Part shown: one piece after another, positions 56,064 through 64,000 of the stretch | How positions within the stretch are numbered: position 1 is the first letter of the stretch | Layout of the letters: every line of letters begins with the position of its first letter | NCBI RefSeq assembly: GCF_001659705.1 | Contig: NZ_CP015971.1 | Location: 2,297,029 to 2,361,028 of the forward strand | Direction of reading: 5' to 3' | DNA from: Arachidicoccus sp. BS20 | GTDB taxonomy: Bacteria; Bacteroidota; Bacteroidia; Chitinophagales; Chitinophagaceae | Length of the DNA stretch: 64,000 nucleotides | The notes under the pieces: model-generated | What the model was told of the DNA's origin: nothing | Database searches by the model: none | What the model saw: only the letters and a program-made list of their open reading frames with translations | Program-made: the position numbers and the translations under genes

Positions 56064-56981
56064 TCAAATCCTCGCTAATAAAGCACGTGTTTCCGTGGCA
56101 ACACGTTCCTGAAATTTTGCATCGTGTGCAAGTTCGGAGCCTTGCATAGGCATGCCTTTTTCATCAAAATAGATTCCCGTTTTTCCTGATGTATCGGTCA
56201 AAACTTCTGTGATAATTTTTGCGGCTTTTTGAGGTGTGCTTTTGAATCGGAAGAAAGCCGGCAGCAGCATCATCAGCTTCATTATATTGCTCATCAGAAA
56301 GCGCACGAAAGGATTGATATTGGCGTCGCTTCCGAGATTTGTGCTGCCGCCCATAATTCCGGGCTCTACCACATTGAAATTCAAACGCGGATTTTCTTTT
56401 GAAAGAAACATTGCAGCAGCAAGTACGCATTGTTTTGAAGTGGCGTAAGCATCAATGCCCGCCATTTTTGCGCCGCCTTCTTTCCATTCGCCACGCGCAC
56501 TCGCTTCGGCAGAAATGTAACGACCACCTTTCATACCCATCATTTTTGCCGGTTTGCGTTCGGGGTCTTCAATAGCAGAGCCTATAAACACTACGTTTGC
56601 GCCGATTGGAAGATGCGGTACAAGCGCTTCTGTGAATGCAAACGCACCGAGATAATTTGTTGCAAAAACCATATCAAAACCTTGCGCACTTTTGGTTGCT
56701 TTTTGCGACATAATGCCTGCGTTGTTTAGCAAGCCTGCAATCGGAAGATTAAGCGAAATGATTTGTTGCGCAGTGTGTTTCACACTTGTAATATCGGAAA
56801 TATCACAAACAACAGATATTGCTTTTCGTCCGTTTTGCTCAATCGTTTTTTGTACCTGATTTAATTTATCGCGATTTCGTCCCACAAGAATAACAGTTCC
56901 GTGTTTCGCAAGTTCTAATGCAGTTTCATATCCGATTCCCGAAGTTGGTCCCGTGATGATGTATGCTTTTTGACTTTCCAT
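56064..56981 (-). CDS. Short-chain dehydrogenase/reductase
   Basis: From the preferred ATG at 56981 (MESQKAYIITGPTSGIG) this is a 305-residue SDR; the longer frame from 57047 adds 22 residues that do not look like a leader. Motifs are the NADP-binding TGPTSGIG, VGRNRDKL after strand 2, NNAGIM (about 88) and YATSK with catalytic Tyr and Lys. It resembles the retinol-dehydrogenase/protochlorophyllide-reductase branch. The substrate is unknown. Upstream lies a truncated AraC sensor fragment, so the original operon may have lost its own regulator. Confidence 0.87.
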   Translation of the reverse strand: MESQKAYIITGPTSGIGYETALELAKHGTVILVGRNRDKLNQVQKTIEQNGRKAISVVCDISDITSVKHTAQQIISLNLPIAGLLNNAGIMSQKATKSAQGFDMVFATNYLGAFAFTEALVPHLPIGANVVFIGSAIEDPERKPAKMMGMKGGRYISAEASARGEWKEGGAKMAGIDAYATSKQCVLAAAMFLSKENPRLNFNVVEPGIMGGSTNLGSDANINPFVRFLMSNIMKLMMLLPAFFRFKSTPQKAAKIITEVLTDTSGKTGIYFDEKGMPMQGSELAHDAKFQERVATETRALLARI

Positions 56982-57096
56982 TGTCTGAAATTTTTGTACT
57001 GCAAAATTGAGCATAAAATTCCCCAACAGCTTTCGTAAGAAGTCCAAATTCAGTGTCGTGAAAAGTCCAAATAATTACAGAAAATGGCTTTTTTAA

Positions 57097-57402
57097 TTAA
57101 AGTAACAAAGAACAAACAACCATATTGGTAAAGTCTAAAATCCGATGTACTTGATTTGGATGCATATAAACAACTGCCGGGGCTTTGATTTTGTATTTCT
57201 GAAAATCAATTTCAATAACAAGAGAGTCTTTTTCAAGTATATGAAACGTATATCCCTCGTCCCGATGCGATTGAATTGCTTGTTCATATTGTTCTTCGGT
57301 TGTATAGTCGGATTGTTTAATACTGATTTTGTCAACAGCAATACCTTGGCTGAAATCGTCAGCCATTGAGTTCAGCGGTATGTTCTTGTTATTTTTCAGC
57401 AT
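57097..57402 (-). pseudogene. Truncated AraC-family sensor (cupin) domain
   Basis: This 101-residue frame contains an AraC-type N-terminal arm: DKISIKQSDYTTEEQY, HRDEGYTFHILEKDSLVIEIDFQKYKI and YMHPNQVHRILDF, the cupin strand that precedes the DNA-binding half. The frame stops after VVCSLLL, and only about 115 bp remain before the SDR gene, too little for the ~100-residue helix-turn-helix domain. It is therefore a 3'-truncated regulator rather than a small intact gene. A role as a free ligand-binding protein cannot be excluded. It is divergent from the dehydrogenase at 57487. Confidence 0.6.
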
Positions 57403-57486
57403 TCACCTCAAATTTACACCCTTTCACATTTTAGGGCTATCCTTAAAAAACATCTTATTATCTTTAACCTACAAAAAATAAAAATC

Positions 57487-58335
57487 ATGGTCGCATATTT
57501 AGGAACAGGGTTACTCGGCGCAAATTTTACCCGTGCTATGTTGAAAAGAGGTGTGGAAGTGCAGGTGTGGAATCGCACATCCGAAAAAGCTTTTGCTTTG
57601 GAACAGTACGGTGCCAAAGCTTTTGAAGATGTTACCAAAGCGGTAGAGAACGCTTCGGTTATCCATCTGACATTAAAAGATGATGCTTCGGTGGATGAAG
57701 TCCTGGAGAAAGCATCTGCTGCTTTTAAAAAGGGAGTTATCATTATCGATCATACCACGACTTCAGCTTCAGGTGCCGTCAAGAGAACCGCATACTGGAA
57801 GGAGAAAGGATTTGTTTACCAACACGCACCGGTGTTTATGGGGCCGCAGAATGCGTTGGATGCAACGGGTTATATGCTGGTGTCGGGCGATCGGAAATTG
57901 ATTGCAAATTTGCAACCTGATTTGTCTGCCATGACCGGTAAGTTGCTCAACTTCGGGGAAACTGTCGGCAAAGCGGCAAGCATGAAACTGATCGGGAATT
58001 TATTCCTGATTACATTTACCGCAGGGTTGTCCGATGTGCTCAGCTTAGCCGAAGCGCAAGATATTTCCACAGAAGATATTTTATCCTTATTAAATGAATG
58101 GAATCCTGCGGCTTCAAGCATTCCCGACCGCTTGAAGAAAATGAGCGGAACAGATTTTTCCAATCCTTCCTGGGAGTTGAACATGGCGAGAAAAGATACG
58201 CAACTGTTTATGAATGCAGTTAATGAAGCAGGGCAATCCTTTACGGTAATTCCCGCCATTGCAAAACGAATGGATACATTAATTGCCGAAGGACACGGCA
58301 ATGAGGATTGGATGGTTATTGGTAAGAAACAGTAA
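57487..58335 (+). CDS. NAD(P)-dependent beta-hydroxyacid-type dehydrogenase
   Basis: This 282-residue protein of the 3-hydroxyisobutyrate/6-phosphogluconate dehydrogenase superfamily has an N-terminal Rossmann motif AYLGTGLLGANF (about 3-14), with NRTSEKA after the second strand favouring NADP. Further motifs are DHTTTSASGA (about 96-105) and GKAASMKLIGNLF with the catalytic lysine (about 162-174). The C-terminal helical domain mediates dimerisation. Substrate is unknown; imine-reductase-like or tartronate-semialdehyde-type activity are options. It is one of two intact plus-strand genes, divergent from the AraC fragment with an 84-bp gap, and its end lies 13 bp from the convergent oxidoreductase. 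Confidence 0.85.
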   Translation: MVAYLGTGLLGANFTRAMLKRGVEVQVWNRTSEKAFALEQYGAKAFEDVTKAVENASVIHLTLKDDASVDEVLEKASAAFKKGVIIIDHTTTSASGAVKRTAYWKEKGFVYQHAPVFMGPQNALDATGYMLVSGDRKLIANLQPDLSAMTGKLLNFGETVGKAASMKLIGNLFLITFTAGLSDVLSLAEAQDISTEDILSLLNEWNPAASSIPDRLKKMSGTDFSNPSWELNMARKDTQLFMNAVNEAGQSFTVIPAIAKRMDTLIAEGHGNEDWMVIGKKQ

Positions 58336-58348
58336 AAATAACAACCGA
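58336..58348. other. Convergent gene junction without visible terminator
   Basis: The stops of the plus-strand dehydrogenase (58335) and the minus-strand oxidoreductase (58349) are 13 bp apart. No hairpin with a T-run is visible in or beside the junction, so read-through and overlapping 3' ends are likely. Confidence 0.4.
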
Positions 58349-59335
58349 TTAATTTTCTCCCGGATAGGTAACGCCGATTTGCTTTCTGATTTCATCCATG
58401 GTTTCACTGAGTTGCAAACTGAAAGCGTGAGGAAGCGAAGGACTTTCAATCAAATTGTTATCAAGGCATTTGACAACTTCAGCTATCTGGAACTCAAAAC
58501 CGTTGACAAGCTGTGGCAGTGTTACGGTTTGCCAATCCTTGTTTGTTCTTCGCCATTCAAATTGACTTACTCTGTGCCATCTCGAAGGAATGCGGATCAT
58601 TCCTTCCGTCCCGGCTATCTCTGCCGTCTGGGGCGTGTCGCAATCCAGCATGCTGGTAATAATACCCGCAGCGCCGTTCTCATATTGCAATACGGCGTGG
58701 CAGGATATATCCGCTCCGCCTTTGTCTGTATTTCCTGATACGACAATATGTTTCGGTTTGCCTAAAATCTGTTGGCAGAGAAATAAAGGATAAATACCGA
58801 TGTCCAATAAAGAACCGCCGCCGAGATTAATATCGAATAATCTGCTTTCAGGGTTATATTCCGCCTTGAATCCGAAATCCGCCCGAACATATTTGACGTC
58901 TCCTATTAAGCCATTATCTGTAATCTCCTTGACAGCTTGCATCCAAGGCAGGAACCTTGTCCATAAAGCTTCCATTAAAAAACACTGATTGTCTTTGGAA
59001 GCCTGTATCATTTTGCGTACCTGCGTTGCATTGAGCGCCATCGGCTTTTCACAGAGTACCGCTTTGTTATGTTGAAGGCATAAAATAGTTTGCTTGCAAT
59101 GGAACGCGTGCGGTGTGGCAATATAAACCACATCAATATCCGGATCTTGCACCAGCGCTTCGTAGCTGTGATAAGTTGTAGGACAGTTGAATGTTGCAGC
59201 AAATTGTTTTGCTTTATTGATATCCCTTGATGCAACAGCGCTTAACCGTACACGTTCTGTTAGTTGTAACGATTCTGCGAATTTCTTCGCGATTTTTCCG
59301 GGACCGATAATGCCCCATGTATAAGTCTTAGACAT
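58349..59335 (-). CDS. Gfo/Idh/MocA-family oxidoreductase
   Basis: This 328-residue NAD(P)-dependent dehydrogenase has a Rossmann start WGIIGPGKIAKKFAESL (about 7-23), the EKP motif in VLCEKPMALN (about 92-101) and a C-terminal alpha/beta domain with GGGSLLDIGIYPLFLCQQILG (about 172-192), in which the aspartate is conserved. Members oxidise or reduce sugars, inositols or related diols. The substrate is unknown. It lies 62 bp downstream of the M13 peptidase start-distal gene and ends convergently with the plus-strand dehydrogenase. Confidence 0.88.
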   Translation of the reverse strand: MSKTYTWGIIGPGKIAKKFAESLQLTERVRLSAVASRDINKAKQFAATFNCPTTYHSYEALVQDPDIDVVYIATPHAFHCKQTILCLQHNKAVLCEKPMALNATQVRKMIQASKDNQCFLMEALWTRFLPWMQAVKEITDNGLIGDVKYVRADFGFKAEYNPESRLFDINLGGGSLLDIGIYPLFLCQQILGKPKHIVVSGNTDKGGADISCHAVLQYENGAAGIITSMLDCDTPQTAEIAGTEGMIRIPSRWHRVSQFEWRRTNKDWQTVTLPQLVNGFEFQIAEVVKCLDNNLIESPSLPHAFSLQLSETMDEIRKQIGVTYPGEN

Positions 59336-59397
59336 GAAAATATGGGATAAATTTTTTTAATCGGGCGTTACAAATAACGGATGTTGCCGGGTTATCG

Positions 59398-61422
59398 CTA
59401 CCAGATTTTTATCCGCTCATCATCGGGCAAATACATTTTATCGCCGGGCTGCACATGAAATGCTTCATAGAAATAAGGACAATTCATCAAAGGTCCGTTT
59501 ACGCGCCACATCGGGGGCGAATGCGGGTTGTTGTTTATCCATAAGCGCAGAAACTCATTTTTCATTTTTACGCGCCATATTTTCGCAACGGAAATAAAGA
59601 ATCGTTGATCGGGTGTAAAACCGCCGATTTTTGCCGTATCATGTCCTTCTTTGGTCATTTTGAAAGCATCGTAAGCTACTGCAACGCCGCTTACATCTGC
59701 CGTGTTTTCTCCAACAGTCATAGCGCCTTTTATATGCAAAGTGTCCAATACAGTAAACGAACTGTATAAATCAATTACCTGCTGTGTCTTTGCTTTGAAC
59801 TTCGCGTAATCCTCTTTTGTCCACCAGTTTTTTACATTGCCGTCTTTATCGAATTGCGCGCCCTGGTCATCGAAAGTATGTGTCATTTCATGACCGATTA
59901 CCATACCGATACCGCCGTAATTGAGCGCATCATCGGCTGCATCGTCAAAGTAAGGCGGTTGCAATATAGCCGCCGGAAAAACAATCTCATTGGCAGAAGG
60001 GTTATTATAAGCGGTAACGGTGGACGGTGTCGTAAACCATTCCGTTTTATCCACCGGCTTGTTCAGTTTTGCCAGGTTGAATTGGTAATTATCAGCAGCG
60101 GTAGAAACCGTATTTTCAAAATATTTGTTTTTTTCAACAGTTACTTTACTGTAATCTCTCCACTTATCAGGGTAACCGATTTTCTTGGTAATGGCAAAGA
60201 GTTTCTCTTTTGCCTTTTGCTTTGTGCTGTCACTCATCCAGTCGAGCTTATCTATTCTAACGGCATACGCCTTCTGTATATTATTAACCAGTTCCAGCGC
60301 ACGCTTTTTTGCACTTTCCGTAAAATATTTTTTTACATACAATTGCCCCAAAGCTTCGCCCAAAGAATTGTCAATAGCATTCGCTATTTTCTCGCCGCGT
60401 GTTTTTTGCACTGCTTGTCCGCTCACTACTTTATTAAACTCAAAACCCGCATCTACAAAAGGTTGGCTCAAAATATCCGCATAATTGTTGAGTGTAAATG
60501 CTTTCAGATAAATTTTCCAATCACTTGTTGGAACAGATTTTAAAAGTGAATTGAGTTTGTCATAATAAGCAGGTTGCGATACATCAATCGAATCCGTTTT
60601 AGCGCCGAGATTATTCAGTAAATTATTCCAGTCAATATTCGGTTCTTTTTTCGCGAGTGCTGAAACAGGCATCTTGTTGTAATTCGCATTTATATCACGC
60701 AGTTCAATATTTGTTCTATGAGATGCGGCAATTTGTTTTTCGATTCCATAGACTATATCAGCATTCTTCGCAGCAGTCGCAGCGTCAGTTCCTGTCAGTT
60801 GAAATAATGTTGAAAGATATTTTTTATACGCATTTTGTATAGCAACGCTTTGCGAATCCGTACTGAAATAATAATCACGCTGAGGCAAACCGATTCCCGC
60901 TTGCGAAACATGCGCAATATTCATGCTGCTGTTTTTATTATCAGGTCCTACATACAAACCTATAATAGAATTGTTATAGACTTTTGCTTCATCTGCCACA
61001 AATTTTAATAATGCAGTTGTATTACTGATACTATCGATGCGCGCCAGCAAGGGTTTTACAGGTTCATAACCGCGTTGGTTAACGGTATTTGTATCCATGC
61101 CCGATGCGTAAAAATCTCCAAGTTTTTGTTCAATACTTCCTGCCGGATTATTTGCTTTTGATACGCTGTCCAATATGCCTTGCAGACGCAGACGCTGCGG
61201 ATAATTCATAAACATATACGCACCGACGCCTGCCTGCGAAGGCGGTATTTGTGCCGTGTCATACCAGATATGATTGACATACCTGAAAAAATCATCGCCC
61301 GGATTCAGAGAGGAATCAATGCCCGGTATATTCACGTATGCTTCCCGAGCCTCATTATCAGAGGCATTGTTACAACTCGCGAGCAACAGGATGCCGATAA
61401 AATAAAAGAGTGCTTTTTTCAT
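59398..61422 (-). CDS. M13-family zinc endopeptidase (PepO/neprilysin-like) lipoprotein
   Basis: This 674-residue lipoprotein (LLLASC, cysteine about 17) is a metalloendopeptidase of family M13. The zinc motif HEMTH is at 511-515 with GENTAD at 571-576 carrying the third ligand. NAYYNP-type active-site strand TAYNNPSANEIVFPAAILQPPYF precedes it. The protein ends DERIKIW, as M13 enzymes usually do. It probably degrades peptides in the periplasm or at the surface. It is monocistronic in appearance, with a 62-bp gap to the downstream oxidoreductase and a long gap upstream. Confidence 0.94.
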   Translation of the reverse strand: MKKALFYFIGILLLASCNNASDNEAREAYVNIPGIDSSLNPGDDFFRYVNHIWYDTAQIPPSQAGVGAYMFMNYPQRLRLQGILDSVSKANNPAGSIEQKLGDFYASGMDTNTVNQRGYEPVKPLLARIDSISNTTALLKFVADEAKVYNNSIIGLYVGPDNKNSSMNIAHVSQAGIGLPQRDYYFSTDSQSVAIQNAYKKYLSTLFQLTGTDAATAAKNADIVYGIEKQIAASHRTNIELRDINANYNKMPVSALAKKEPNIDWNNLLNNLGAKTDSIDVSQPAYYDKLNSLLKSVPTSDWKIYLKAFTLNNYADILSQPFVDAGFEFNKVVSGQAVQKTRGEKIANAIDNSLGEALGQLYVKKYFTESAKKRALELVNNIQKAYAVRIDKLDWMSDSTKQKAKEKLFAITKKIGYPDKWRDYSKVTVEKNKYFENTVSTAADNYQFNLAKLNKPVDKTEWFTTPSTVTAYNNPSANEIVFPAAILQPPYFDDAADDALNYGGIGMVIGHEMTHTFDDQGAQFDKDGNVKNWWTKEDYAKFKAKTQQVIDLYSSFTVLDTLHIKGAMTVGENTADVSGVAVAYDAFKMTKEGHDTAKIGGFTPDQRFFISVAKIWRVKMKNEFLRLWINNNPHSPPMWRVNGPLMNCPYFYEAFHVQPGDKMYLPDDERIKIW

Positions 61423-62164
61423 TCAATAAAAACTTTAGTGGAAGGTAAACAAGTTTTAAAGATAATTCATTTGGTTGTAAACTTCATGACTTAGCAACGA
61501 TTTTGATTGATTGCAAAATCAGAGCTGTAATAAACAGGATAAGAAATAAGCCGTTTGTTTGCGACTTTATACATTTATATAATGGAGATTGGATTGTCTC
61601 ATTTTTGTTTTTCAATTCGCAGATGTATCTACGCTTATATATTCACAAATACCTTGCAATGAAGGAATAATATCATTAATCAAACTTCATTTTACTGATT
61701 AAATCCGTAAAATATTGTGTGTCCCAAATAGCTAATTTATCATCATTTGGTATAAACAGTCTTCTTTTATGCCGGCAAATGAAACAGATGCTATTTTTTT
61801 CTGTTAATAATTACATCACTTGTTCAGAAGTAACGGTCTTCTCTTGCCAATCGCCGGTATCTTTGGCACGTACAAAAAATGGTGCAAGTTCAGAGGTATT
61901 CTTTTTTGTATCTCAAAAGTGGTTTTAGAACACCATAATTAACCCCCTCCTCTTTGCACATAATATTGAAAAAGGATTGTTCAAGAGCGAGCAATCCTTT
62001 AAAGATTTGGATGAACTTCCATCTTACGGAATACGTGCAAGCATTATCAGTTATAGCATTTATGCTCTTTATTAAACTTGTAAAACTATAAATGATATAA
62101 TTACAAATTTTGCACATTCCATTCCGCTAGGCATCGTAACTTTACTGATATAAATAGTCAAACT
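61423..62164. other. Gap between M13 peptidase and msrB
   Basis: This 742-bp gap has no intact gene. The part at 61423-61675 is AT-rich, probably the M13 promoter region, with no recognisable feature. The part at 61676-62117 holds a decayed minus-strand gene. The last 47 bp before msrB contain TAACTTTA, one base off a -7 box. Confidence 0.5.
61676..62117 (-). pseudogene. Decayed gene of unknown function (frameshift and stop)
   Basis: On the minus strand the first frame reads KFIQIFKGLLALEQSFF, NIMCKEEGVNYGVLKPLLRYKK and stops at 61890. Dropping one base from the A6 run (T6 at 61902-61907 on the plus strand) continues as NTSELAPFFVRAKDTGDWQEKTV. There is then an in-frame TAA near 61821, after which NSICFICRHKRRLFIPND and DKLAIWDTQYFTDLISKMKFD run to a stop at 61676-61678. 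The protein-like composition across all three pieces suggests one inactivated gene. I do not recognise the family. The true original start is unclear; 62117 is only the first ATG of the open stretch. Confidence 0.4.
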
Positions 62165-62632
62165 ATGAATGAAGAAAACAAACCATCTTATTATTCGCAT
62201 ACTGATACCTCGAAAATCGATGTCGATGATAATGAATTGAAAAAAATGCTTCCAGCCAATGTGTACTATGTTGCTCGGCAAAAAGGCACGGAGCGGCCAT
62301 TCACAAGCAAGTTTGAAACCTCAAAAGAGGTTGGCACATATTATTGTGCAGTCTGTGGCAATCCTTTGTTCATGAGTGATACAAAGTTTGAAAGCGGTTG
62401 CGGCTGGCCCAGCTTTTATGAACCCATTTCCAAGACTTCGGTTATTTATTTAAGAGATACAAGTCTCGGGATGAACCGCATCGAAGTTGAATGCGGTCGT
62501 TGCCATTCGCATCTCGGACACGTGTTTGAGGATGGTCCGCCACCGACAGGTTTGCGCTACTGTATTAACGGTGTGGTGCTTGATTTTGAAAAGGCGCAGG
62601 CTGCGGAAAAGAACTATGAAAATGAGCAATAA
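62165..62632 (+). CDS. msrB: Peptide-methionine (R)-S-oxide reductase
   Basis: This 155-residue methionine sulfoxide reductase B repairs oxidised methionine in proteins using thioredoxin. Two CxxC zinc pairs are visible at Cys61/Cys64 and Cys110/Cys113. The catalytic Cys133 lies in LRYCINGVVLDF. The family blocks GCGWPSFYEPIS (about 79-90) and HSHLGHVFEDGPPPTGLRYC are intact. There is no signal peptide or MsrA domain, so it is a cytoplasmic stand-alone MsrB. It is convergent with the DUF4907-type lipoprotein, with 2 bp between the stops. Confidence 0.96.
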   Translation: MNEENKPSYYSHTDTSKIDVDDNELKKMLPANVYYVARQKGTERPFTSKFETSKEVGTYYCAVCGNPLFMSDTKFESGCGWPSFYEPISKTSVIYLRDTSLGMNRIEVECGRCHSHLGHVFEDGPPPTGLRYCINGVVLDFEKAQAAEKNYENEQ

Positions 62633-62634
62633 TT

Positions 62635-63015
62635 TTAATTATATCTCGCGCCTGCTTTTTGCAATTCCAAAGTATCTATGGAAGGAAGTTCGTTATTCTT
62701 CAATTTTTCAATCACAAGCTTGGCTGCTTTTTTAGCGTCTTCTCTGGATAGGAAATAGTGTGTACCTGTTATCTGCGGCACTTTGTCTTGTTTAATGAAG
62801 AGTTTGTTACCAGCAAAAATTTCGTAGCCCCAGCCGTTTTGCAACTGTATTGGTTTTATGGTAAGAAGCACCATAGAATCGTTGTAGCCCGCAGTTTTTC
62901 TACTGCTTCCATTTCTGCACGAGGCAATACTAAAGCACAATGCTAACAAAGAAAAGCCGGCGATGTAAGCCGGCATTTTTAATTTAGTCATTATTTTAAA
63001 ATAATTATTAGTCAT
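62635..63015 (-). CDS. Small DUF4907-like lipoprotein
   Basis: This 126-residue lipoprotein has a hydrophobic leader and lipobox cysteine about residue 33 (SIASC). The ~80-residue mature domain reads NGWGYEIFAGNKLFIKQDKVPQI and FLSREDAKKAAKLVIEKLKNNELPSI, resembling the DUF4907 family of Bacteroidota. Its ATG overlaps the end of the Kelch-type gene (63008-63015), so the two are translationally coupled. A second start at 62991 (MTKLKMPAYIAG) is possible. Function is unknown; these two families commonly co-occur. Confidence 0.7.
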   Translation of the reverse strand: MTNNYFKIMTKLKMPAYIAGFSLLALCFSIASCRNGSSRKTAGYNDSMVLLTIKPIQLQNGWGYEIFAGNKLFIKQDKVPQITGTHYFLSREDAKKAAKLVIEKLKNNELPSIDTLELQKAGARYN

Positions 63016-64000
63016 TCACATTATAGTCTTCTGTAGGAAGAAATTCATCTAAATTGTCGTAAGGCAATGAACTTCCTGCGAAACCCAAACCTGCAAACCC
63101 GCGACCATTTACATTGAAGCCTACACCACCGTAAAAAGAATGGCGCTCATAAGATGTTCTTTGTTCCCATGTTCCAAGTCCCTTGTCTCCGGTTGGGTCA
63201 TAGCACCATGTTTGCGAACTGAATGACCCGCCATCGGAGGATTTCCCACCTGTAATATAGCCTTTAGAACCGATTGCAAATGCAACGCCGTCTGTACGGG
63301 AAATGAGGGATGCACGTACGGTGCCATAGTCGTCATCAAAAGAAGAGTCGGTAGCATTTTCTACCCGGCGAAGTTGTGTGAAGCCAGAAGAGGGATTGTA
63401 TTTCCAAAATTCACCAGAACCAGAACCATCTCCGATAGTGCCGCCAACTAAATAAGCATCATCACCTATAACAAATGATGTACCGCCATATTTCTTGTCA
63501 ATGAAAGGAGTTGATATATTTGTCCAGCTGTCTGAATTAGGGTCGTAAGCATACATATCTTTGAAATAGGCAGAACCGGCTGCACCAAAAACTACATATC
63601 CTTTGTCTCCCACAGAGAATCCTGTGGCACGAAATCTTGCTGTTCCTGGAAAATCTGCTATTTTCGTCCATGTATTGGATGTGCTGCTGTACTGATAAAA
63701 ATCGCTGTAATAATTTCCTTTACCATCTGTACCTGTACCTACATAACCGTTATCGCCAATGCTAAAACCTACGCCCCCTTCGAGTGTTTTACCGTCTGGT
63801 AAAGAAGTCTCTTGTGTCCATGAATCGGAACTTGGGTCATATCTCCATAAATCGCCCAGGTTATAATAAGTGGAGTTGTTAACTGCCCGTCCGGTAGCTA
63901 CGTAAGCATAATTCCCGATAACAAAAGAAGTCGCGTAAAAGCGCGCATCGCCATCCAAAGAAGACCTTTTTACCCAGTTGCCTTCGGTGCTTGTGTCTGT
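63008..64000 (-). CDS. Kelch-type beta-propeller protein, N-terminus beyond window
   Basis: The frame is open from the right window edge (no start seen; a TTG at 63958 is unlikely to be the start because the frame continues upstream as NWVKRSSLDGDARFYATS). About 330 residues are visible. Repeated units carry the Kelch pattern: GNYAYVATGRAVN...LWRYDPSSDSW, GDNGYVGTGTDGK...FYQYSSTSNTW, GDKGYVVFGAA...MYAYDPNSDSW, GDDAYLVGGTIGD, and GSKGYITGGKSSD. Each has the double-glycine then Tyr/Trp of Kelch blades. It probably is a secreted or lipidated propeller. It overlaps the DUF4907-like gene by 8 bp. The partner or ligand is unknown. Confidence 0.85.
   Translation of the reverse strand, partial: TDTSTEGNWVKRSSLDGDARFYATSFVIGNYAYVATGRAVNNSTYYNLGDLWRYDPSSDSWTQETSLPDGKTLEGGVGFSIGDNGYVGTGTDGKGNYYSDFYQYSSTSNTWTKIADFPGTARFRATGFSVGDKGYVVFGAAGSAYFKDMYAYDPNSDSWTNISTPFIDKKYGGTSFVIGDDAYLVGGTIGDGSGSGEFWKYNPSSGFTQLRRVENATDSSFDDDYGTVRASLISRTDGVAFAIGSKGYITGGKSSDGGSFSSQTWCYDPTGDKGLGTWEQRTSYERHSFYGGVGFNVNGRGFAGLGFAGSSLPYDNLDEFLPTEDYNVND

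Noticed and set aside
59854-60543. 229-codon plus-strand frame
   Set aside because: Entirely antisense to the conserved M13 peptidase gene.
63008-63958. Reading the Kelch-type gene as complete from the TTG at 63958
   Set aside because: The frame is open to the window edge and the upstream residues continue a propeller blade, so the true start is outside the window.

Overview
The window looks like part of a Bacteroidota chromosome, most likely from the Chitinophagaceae or a close relative. It is AT-rich and carries several SusC/SusD outer-membrane uptake pairs. It has FecR/ECF-sigma signalling, many lipoproteins with Bacteroidota-style lipoboxes, a fused rhamnulose-phosphate aldolase/dehydrogenase and a RhaT symporter. 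Start sites lack clear Shine-Dalgarno sequences, and two promoter candidates fit the Bacteroidota -7 consensus TAnnTTTG. The taxon is inferred from gene content only. No rRNA, tRNA, CRISPR array, insertion sequence or prophage was seen. Almost every gene lies on the minus strand, so transcription runs from high to low coordinates; the intact plus-strand genes are an NAD(P)-dependent dehydrogenase (57487-58335) and msrB (62165-62632).

Region 1 (1-31.9 kb) is a large polysaccharide utilisation locus. A promoter-distal block (1-15.6 kb) encodes two SusC and two SusD proteins in an unusual order, lipoproteins of the DUF4961 and DUF5004 types, a ricin-lectin/beta-propeller protein, a second beta-propeller lipoprotein and a GH92 enzyme cut by the window edge. 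Next come a GH106 alpha-L-rhamnosidase and an ECF sigma factor without a FecR partner. The promoter-proximal operon (31.9-20.0 kb) encodes an esterase, an SGNH hydrolase, a frameshifted GH38-like enzyme, a GH78 alpha-L-rhamnosidase and two GH92 alpha-mannosidases. This enzyme set points to a glycan carrying both alpha-L-rhamnose and alpha-D-mannose, such as a rhamnomannan or a Man-Rha O-antigen.

Region 2 (32.1-40.0 kb) is a complete L-rhamnose catabolic cluster: RhaT symporter, fused aldolase/dehydrogenase, mutarotase, isomerase, kinase and a GntR-type regulator with a LacI-like sensor domain. It can consume the rhamnose that region 1 releases. Its intergenic gaps hold a 31-bp perfect palindrome and a multi-hairpin repeat. 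A GH35 beta-galactosidase (40.5-43.5 kb) lies upstream.

Region 3 (43.9-54.2 kb) is a second SusCD locus with its own ECF sigma, FecR anti-sigma and STN-bearing SusC. It encodes no glycosidase, but it has a DUF1735/discoidin lipoprotein and two tandem DUF4369/TlpA-like thioredoxins. Between fecR and susC there is a candidate cis-antisense small RNA on the plus strand: a consensus -7 box over the susC start and an intrinsic terminator about 100 bp later, facing a consensus -7 box for susC.

Region 4 (54.4-64 kb) is mixed housekeeping and accessory DNA. It holds an AraC regulator, two short-chain dehydrogenases, a truncated AraC sensor domain, a beta-hydroxyacid-type dehydrogenase, a Gfo/Idh/MocA oxidoreductase, an M13 endopeptidase, a decayed unknown gene, msrB, a DUF4907-type lipoprotein and a Kelch-type propeller protein cut by the right edge.
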